A stretch of 64,000 bases of DNA. Source: Auricularia sp. M13 (lineage: Eukaryota; Basidiomycota; Agaricomycetes; Auriculariales; Auriculariaceae). The position numbers and the translations under genes were made by a program. Below are positions 58,201-64,000 of the stretch, piece after piece; position 1 is the first letter of the stretch, and every line of letters begins with the position of its first letter. The stretch covers positions 1,550,001 to 1,614,000 of the forward strand of contig CM073197.1 in the NCBI GenBank assembly GCA_037042915.1, written 5' to 3'. Below the pieces are notes generated by a model. That model did not search any database and was not told the DNA's origin. It saw only the letters and a program-made list of their open reading frames with translations.

Positions 58201-60277
58201 TCAAGCTCGGCCGCCTTCTTCCTCGCCCGTTCCTTCTCACGGTTTCGCTCTTCCTCTTCCTCCTGCCTGCGTTTCCTCGCCTTCTCGGCTAGTTCTTGCT
58301 GATATTGCTTCATCAGCTCCTCCTGCTCTGCTGGAGTAGGCACAGGCACGGCGGGAACAGCCAGCTGTGGTGCGGTGACTTCTGGCGAGGCCATCTTTCC
58401 GATGGACAGCGGTGCGGGATGGATAGCCGACGATGTAGAGTCGCGCCGAGAGAACCGACTGGAAGTGGCAGACATCGGGCTGTCGCGCCCGTTAGAGATC
58501 ACGGACGGCGGGCCACGGCCCAGGTGTGGAGGCGCTTCGCGCCCCTGCTGAGACGGCGGGGGCGGCGGACCCATGCTGCCGCGCTGGGTCGGCGCGTGAA
58601 ACCCGCTTCCAGGACGAGACGGAGGTCCACCGTCGGGAGCACCAGGACGACCACGGTCGTGCGGACGGTCGAACACGGATGGCAACGTGCGTACCGGGCC
58701 CGAGTCACGAGCCGAGCCAGGTCGTGGGCCTTCCGTCTGTGGCGGCGTACGATGCTCTCCAAGGCCTTGTTTCTGCAGCAGTTGGACGGGCGAACGCTGT
58801 GCGAGGTGCGGAGGAGGTTCGTGGTTTGAGTCTCGAGAGTCTCTGCGGAATGGGCCACCCCGTGCACCAGATGGCTTGCCGTTGTAGGGTTCGAACCGAC
58901 CTGAACGGTCATTGTACAGGGCGCGTGAGGGTGGTTCGTGAGGGGACACAAGCGGGGATGGAGTCGCGAGGCTAGCTGTTGTTGCAGAGCTTGTGGACGA
59001 AGGTGCAGCGCCGCCCTTCGCAGTGACCCGTGTCCAGCCACGCTCTTCTTCCGGGTGTCCGCTAGGCGCGCCATTTGTCTGTGCACCCGTCCGAGCAGGA
59101 GACTTTGGACGTCGCTCTTGCTGTTGATCAGGTGGCGACGGTTCAACGGGCGCTTCGACTTTGTACTGCGTGCCGTCGCCGAACTCGACGACACCCTGCA
59201 GGAACTCCTCGTCGTCCTCCATCTGCACAGCCCAGCAACGACAGGCAAAACGTAATAAAATCGTCAGAAGCCACACATCCACAAATGGCTGTGGCAAACA
59301 CGCACCTCGTCCCAGTGGGAGGCATTCGGGTCGAGATGCGCGCCGCGGAAGACGGCAGCGGTCTCCGCCATGGCTTGTTTCTGGGCGTCCGAGCGAATCT
59401 GCTCAGGCGATGGCTCGGTGTTCGCAGGCTGAGTATTCGCACGCGCGGGCCCGCGCTCGCGCCAGGCTACTGCATGACGTGAAAGAAGCGTTGAGCATTG
59501 CCGTTCGATCTGATTGTGGGTGGCGACGCGCACCTCTGTTGGCCGCCTCCGCGGCGGTTGGGAAGTCGGTCGCGGGCGCAACAGCCGGCACACGGGAAGG
59601 CGCGGGCGCCGTGCCCCATGCAGGTTTGCTCGGGCTACTGCTGCGCGTCTTCGAGCCCGATGAGGGCCGCTGCAGCTGCTGCAGAGGTTGCGCGTGCGAT
59701 GCCGTCCCGGGAGTGGGCGAGTCACCCGCGGTCGACGCAGCCGGCGTGCCCGCCGCACTTGTAGGGGGCCGTCCCCATCCAGAGGGAACGCCGCCTGCTG
59801 CCGTGCTATTGAGGGTGGACAGTTTCGCCGCGACAAGCTTGGGTGCGCTCGGGGACGACGTGACGGTGGGGCGGGCTACAATACAGCATGAGACGTCAAT
59901 AGAACTGAGAGAATGCAATACGCACAAGTAGGCTGCTTGTTGGCTGCTGCAGCCTGGGCGGCAGGAGAGCTTGTCGTGTTCGTGTTGGCCGTTGACGCGG
60001 ACGTTTTCTCGAGGAACTTCCGCGTCGCGTTCATCGGCGTAAACTTTTTCACAACTGGTGGCGCAGGCGTGGGCACTGGCGCCGGTGACGCCGCGGGTGC
60101 GGCGGACGCGGTCTGCGCAGCATTGGTGTCGGGGCCAGCGGGCTCTGGGTCAGGCTTGGATGGTTCTTGTGGCCGTTGGTCCTGTTCCTGCTGCTGTAAT
60201 ATTGGCTGCTGTGGCTCCGGGTTCGCATCGGACGTTGGAGCACTAGTAGGGGCTGGGGCTGGTACCGTCTCCGCCAT
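55221..60277 (-). CDS. Large Pro/Ser/Gln-rich coiled-coil protein, unrecognised
   Basis: ATG 60277 starts MAETVPAPAPTSAPTSDANP. The N-terminal 350 residues are disordered, with short conserved-looking pieces FTPMNATRKFLEKTSAS, KLVAAKLSTLN and HLDPNASHWDE. Then MEDDEEFLQGVVEFGDGTQY follows. A Ser/Gly/Pro-rich stretch leads to a long charged coiled coil: ELMKQYQQELAEKARKRRQE, ERNREKERARKKAAELEERM, then EAERKEKAEAERKEAAAKAE. After DEELEIIDFSDISRL another globular-looking part reads MQLSLVFMPEPGSPQNRVRL, HAWQTVTHVRFDILSWDPPV and SRRTLAVEEHLFDKLHSR. The end is a 250-residue Pro/Gln/Gly/Met-rich tail. Six or so exons, total near 1,550 residues. The composition resembles RNA-granule or translation-linked scaffold proteins, but I recognise no family and propose no function. 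Confidence 0.7.
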
Positions 60278-60745
60278 TCATAGGGTGTTGGGCGATAGAT
60301 GTATTGGGAGCGACCGGCGCGCTGGCTGGGCAACGGCTGCACAACCCCGGATCGCTTCAGCACTCACACAGCCCCAAGTGTATCTTGCCTGCTCACTCAC
60401 AAGTTGGCCGCGTGGGGAAAGGGCGCAACGGGAAGCGTTTGAGTGGCGGCGGGAAATGCGGTTTGGATGGTGCTCGCCGTCGGGGAAGACGACCAAGGCT
60501 TGCGAAAATTCGACGTCCGAACGCCGGCTTTGCCGTCATGCTCGACGCCGACCGCCAACCTCCTTTCCCATTGATTCCTGGCAGAGACCCTAGCGCGAAT
60601 CGTTTTCTCACTGCATAGGCGATGCGCCTCACCACTCACGATCGTTTACAGCGTCTCCCGCGATCGACCTTGGAGTTTCCATATCCGTACATACTTCGAA
60701 TGCAATTCCCACTGCGCCCACAATTCTAGTAGTTTATTCTCAGAA
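60278..60745. other. Intergenic, no gene seen
   Basis: About 470 bases between the NDUFS3 stop and the start of the large coiled-coil gene, both on the minus strand; presumably the promoter of the latter. Confidence 0.4.
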
Positions 60746-61909
60746 CTATTTCTTGGGTTCCTCCACAGGCTTGGGAGGCAAAAACTCTTCCGGTTTCTCC
60801 GAGGGCACGCCAGCACCGACCATCTATGATCACCACATGTCCATCAGCATTTACACTCACTTCTTCCGCAGACACGTACCTCCCACGGGGACGCAGACTC
60901 AAAGTTGCTGCTCATCACGTGAGAAGGGCAGAACGGGAATGTGAAAGGCAGAAAGAGAACCGTACCGGAATGCTTGTGTGAGCTGGAGCGGCTCGTACAC
61001 AACGCGCTTCCGCTCTTCGTCGTACCGTACTTCGGTGTAACCCTGCGCGGCAGACATGAGTACGTGCGGGACCGGTGGCAACCCCCGCATTGCTCACAGT
61101 AAGGGGGAAGTCTTTACGCAACGGGTGGCCCTCAAATCCTAGAAACGTGCATGAGCAAATTGGTGACTTGACCGCTCACGGCACACCATAGTCGGTCAGG
61201 ATACGTCGGCTAAAGAAAACAGCACTCAGTCATCGGTGCGGCATGCACACAGAATGTTTACTCACAGATCAGGATGGTTGCTGAAGTAGACACCGTAGAG
61301 ATCCCACACTTCACGCTCGAACCTGCCAGGGGGCATTCTTAGAAGTCTTCTTGAATCTTCCAATAGCATCATACCAGTTCGCGCCATGGAAAAGGCCAAC
61401 AGCGCTCGGAATGGGGTCGACTTCGTCCGCGTAGGTCTTGACGCGAATTCTAGTCGCGTAGCGTATACTGAGCAGATGATAGATGACCTCGAAGCGCTTG
61501 TCGCGCGTGGGGTAATCAGCGGCAGTCATGTCTGCGAGGCTCTTGAACTGGCACTGCGAGTGGTCGCGCAGGAACTGGAGGGTCGGCAGGAGCGCGGACG
61601 GGGCGACGTAGAGCGTGAGCTCGTCCTTCCAGACCGAGAACTGCTGGATGAACTTGGGCAGACACTGCATCAGGTAGGCCCCGTAGGTGTGCAGCGCCTT
61701 GGTCGTCTCCGCGTGCCGGACAACGGCCGGGTTCGGCGACGTGGGCTCGGTGAACGGCGAGACCGACGCTGGAGGACAATAGCGGTGAGCTACGAGCTGA
61801 TACTGACAGTGCGCGGGGTAGGCGTACGTCTGCGGGCCATTGCAGACGAGTGGACGAGACGCGTGCTGGAGGCAGCCCGCAACGAGCGAGCCAGCGACGC
61901 GCGCAACAT
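60746..61909 (-). CDS. Respiratory complex I 30-kDa subunit (NDUFS3)
   Basis: Core peripheral-arm subunit of NADH:ubiquinone oxidoreductase. ATG 61909 opens a basic presequence MLRASLARCGLPPAR; a first intron, whose exact ends are unsure, leads to SPFTEPTSPNPAVVRHAETT. Then [132 protein letters not shown] and NFESASPWE follow. All are family signatures, and it ends EEFLPPKPVEEPKK at 60746. About seven introns. Its start codon lies 60 bases from the divergent gene at 61970. Confidence 0.93.
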
Positions 61910-61969
61910 GGTTGTTGAGTGAGGCTATCGGGCTCTTCCGTCGGCCTGTTCTTTGCCCCAGCCTACGAC

Positions 61970-63025
61970 ATGTCGCGCAAACGGCGAGCCTCAGTTTCCC
62001 TCCAGAACGGGTGCGCCTGCCCTCAGCGCACCGTACGATGCTGACCGGGCTCGGCGCAGACACATCAAAGACGAAAAGGCCGAGTGGCGGCTCCCAGACG
62101 CCAGCAACGGCGCCGGCGCCGCCCCCGCGCTCATCGCGAGCAGCAGCAGCAACTGGGGCAACAAGGCCTCGACCATTGCTGCCGGCCAGCAGTGGGCGCG
62201 CAAGGGCAAGATCGCTGCCTGGGGCCCCGGCCACGAAGACTTCGAGGTGCGCCGTGCCGCCCACCCACCGTGCGCCCCGCCCCCGCTGAACCTCGCCGCC
62301 GTCTGCAGCTCCAAGAACGCGCGCGCAAGCGGATTCGCGGACTGCTCCCCGCATCTTCGCGCTCGCCGTCGCCACCGATTCCAACGCTCCCGCACCTGCG
62401 CCCGCCGAGCCCGCCAGCAGTGGCACCGTACGCGCCGCCCTTGACGCAGCACCCCAACTTCATGTCCTACGTACTCGACGAGTCCATACAGCACGCATTC
62501 CGCTCGCGCCTTCTGCCCGACCTCCAGCGTGCCACCTGCAACCTCATCGAGGGCGAGTCCGACCTCAAGCGCGCCCTCGGCCGCTTCTGGGCCGTCCTCG
62601 CTGACCCTCCAAAACCGCCGCCGCCTCCACAACAGCCACACCCGCCGCACACGAACGGAATTACGGTCAACGGCGATGTAAATACCAAGCAGGAAGAACG
62701 GGACGACGAAGACGAAGACGACGACGAGCGCTCCCGGCTCGCAGCGCTCAGGGACGACGAGATGTATCCCCAGCTCGACAAGATATTCGTTTCTAGCGAA
62801 GATGTTACCATCATGGGACATACCCTCGACCCGCGCCAGCAGCACGAGCACCTCTACAAAGCGCTCGGCTGCCTACGCGACATGCAGGACGACGGCCGCG
62901 AGTATGTTGAGCGTCTCGCCGAGCTGCGCGAGGGCCTCGGCGAAATATGTTACCAACGCCAGTCCGTCTGGAGTCTCGTCCGCGAGCGCGCCCTCAAGGA
63001 AATGGGCTCAGATGGAGAAAGATGA
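61970..63025 (+). CDS. Nuclear-type protein, unrecognised (possibly Rxt2-like)
   Basis: ATG 61970 starts MSRKRRASVSLQNG. One base appears to be extra in the GGG at 62009-62011, after which the frame GAPALSAPYDADRARRRHIK continues with NWGNKASTIAAGQQWARKGK and WGPGHEDFE. An intron (starting near 62248) joins to LQERARKRIRGLLPASSRSP. Further on: LTQHPNFMSYVLDESIQHAF, RSRLLPDLQRATCNLIEGES, DLKRALGRFWAVLADPP, an acidic Glu/Asp run, LDKIFVSSEDVTIMGHTLDP and LRDMQDDGREYVERLAELRE, ending at TGA 63025. The NWGNK region and the helical C-terminus faintly recall the Rxt2 subunit of the Rpd3L histone deacetylase complex, but I hold that only as a weak possibility. Confidence 0.65.
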
Positions 63026-63720
63026 CTTGCGTTCTCTATTTTTCATGCTCTGTTGTGTTTTGCGCTTTGTATCTGCCCCAGGTGTAATTTACGCAGATGG
63101 TTTATAGGCTCCCGGTGGTTTCTAACGAATCCAACTCTGACATTGGCTTGTACCGTGATCACAACGTACTGTACTATTATACTCGCACTTACAATTCCTC
63201 GTCTATATCCATATGTACCGTCTGGTTGACCGTCTCCCTCAGAGCCTCGCCCGCTCGACCTCATCTGCTTCTTTGTTCGGCGTCGCGCTTTTCTGGGGGC
63301 GAATGAGGCCTTCCTGAGTGATCACGGCAATGAGCTGGCCAGTTCGTGTATAAATCTAGCTCATGATCAGCTCCGAAGCAGAGGCAGCATCCATTTGCTA
63401 TTGCATACCCTTCCAAACGACACGCCACGGCCAGCGCCTGCCCTAACGGCTTCCATCTGCGAGAATATGTTTAGCAACGAGCAGTCCCGTACACTGTGCG
63501 TGCAAGACACATACTACGTAGAGGACCCAATCAGAAGTGTCAAAATCCTCCGAATAGTACCAGATTGTGTGGTCCAGGGACGACTGAATTCCATTGAGCA
63601 AGATTCAGCGAGAACGAAGACTCCTGGACTCACAGACATGCCCAGTTTCTGTTCGTTCGGCGCCAACGAATTGTACCCTCTGAGACCAGATGCTTCGATG
63701 ACGACGGACAAGCTGTGACT
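63026..63720. other. Intergenic or unresolved, no clear gene
   Basis: Open frames on both strands (for example 63395-63718 plus) lack protein-like character. It may include 3' exons of a gene entering from the right edge. Confidence 0.3.
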
Positions 63721-64000
63721 TCAGGTAAGTTGTGAGCTCCGTAGAGGAGTGAGACACAAACAATCGTAGATCGGACAAGTATGCAATGATGCACTGTTCC
63801 CATGTATCATGAGCACCGCAGGAGGAATAGCAACCGCAGGCATGCAGACCTTCTGGAACGAAACATCCAACTTGGGAATAGCCTTCGCCTTCATCCAAAA
63901 CATCCTCTGGACGGTCCCTTCGGCTGCCGTTGTCTTCTCATACGGCACGATGCCCGCCAGCTTGATGTCTATGGGGCTGCGCCGGCGGTCGCCCAGCATG
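63721..64000 (-). CDS. Possible 3' exon of a gene entering from the right edge
   Basis: The minus-strand frame from 63999 reads GDRRRSPIDIKLAGIVPYEK, then GTVQRMFWMKAKAIPKLDVS, with G/C-ending codons like the other genes here. A GT near the VCMPAV codons could be a donor, so coding may end at about 63850. The plus strand is also open (STAGGIATAGMQTFWNETSN, then LGIAFAFIQNILWTVPSAAV) with a hydrophobic look, so the strand is uncertain. No family is recognised. Confidence 0.28.
   Translation of the reverse strand, partial: MLGDRRRSPIDIKLAGIVPYEKTTAAEGTVQRMFWMKAKAIPKLDVSFQKVCMPAVAIPPAVLMIHGNSASLHTCPIYDCLCLTPLRSSQLT

Noticed and set aside
58880-58900. tRNA B-box-like GGTTCGAACC
   Set aside because: Inside a coding exon and without a matching A box or acceptor stem. 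Similar hits near 20770 and 46105 also fail.
61311-62426. 371-residue minus-strand frame taken as one long N-terminally extended NDUFS3
   Set aside because: The part beyond 61909 overlaps the divergent gene and is Gly/Ala-rich antisense; the presequence at 61909 is a much better start.

Overview
This window is nuclear DNA of a filamentous basidiomycete, most likely a wood- or litter-decaying agaricomycete. The genes are GC-rich, closely packed and broken by many introns of about 45-65 bases with GT-AG (and repeatedly GC-AG) ends. There is a secreted AA9 lytic polysaccharide monooxygenase, a GH128 glucanase-type protein, and a set of housekeeping genes typical of higher fungi. I see no rRNA, tRNA, CRISPR or prokaryotic operon signal. 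About 31 genes are supported. Exon joins were inferred by eye from splice motifs and protein continuity, so outer gene limits are more reliable than individual splice sites.

Left third (1-22,400): the 3' end of a Ser/Pro-rich protein, a 3-ketoacyl-CoA thiolase, a four-helix membrane protein, an RRG9/neugrin-type mitochondrial protein, and a SUR7/PalI membrane protein whose start codon abuts a 575-bp MITE-like element. Next come an AA9 LPMO that appears fused to a CFEM domain, the DEAD-box helicase Has1, an F-BAR RhoGAP, a SYLF-SH3 actin-patch protein, an Fpg-type DNA glycosylase, a Pho85-type CDK, an F-box protein and the splicing factor SPF27.

Middle third (22,500-43,000): an Mtc1-like protein diverging from a chromodomain protein with a SPOC-like C-terminal part that resembles Chp1 of the RNAi-heterochromatin pathway. 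Then a PXMP4 peroxisomal membrane protein, a BTB protein, a Ras-type GTPase, an unknown membrane protein, translin-associated factor X diverging from a HIT protein, a PfkB sugar kinase with an altered catalytic position, and a stalked GH128 protein.

Right third (43,500-64,000): the giant proteasome activator Blm10/PA200 (8 kb), a DinB-like YPL067C-type protein, the succinyl-CoA ligase beta subunit, a 5-kb low-complexity coiled-coil gene, complex I subunit NDUFS3 and a divergently transcribed nuclear-type protein.

The genes do not form a pathway. Themes that recur are mitochondrial and peroxisomal carbon metabolism (thiolase, PXMP4, succinyl-CoA ligase, NDUFS3, RRG9), extracellular polysaccharide attack (AA9, GH128), and polarity or endocytosis (RhoGAP, SYLF-SH3, Ras, Pho85, PalI). 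Several conserved genes are broken by single-base frame slips, mostly at short homopolymers, which look like assembly errors rather than pseudogenes. The most interesting items are the AA9-linker-CFEM architecture, the element at the PalI start codon, the Chp1-like gene, the high share of GC-AG introns, and two micro-exons, one of which builds the proteasome-binding C-terminus of Blm10.
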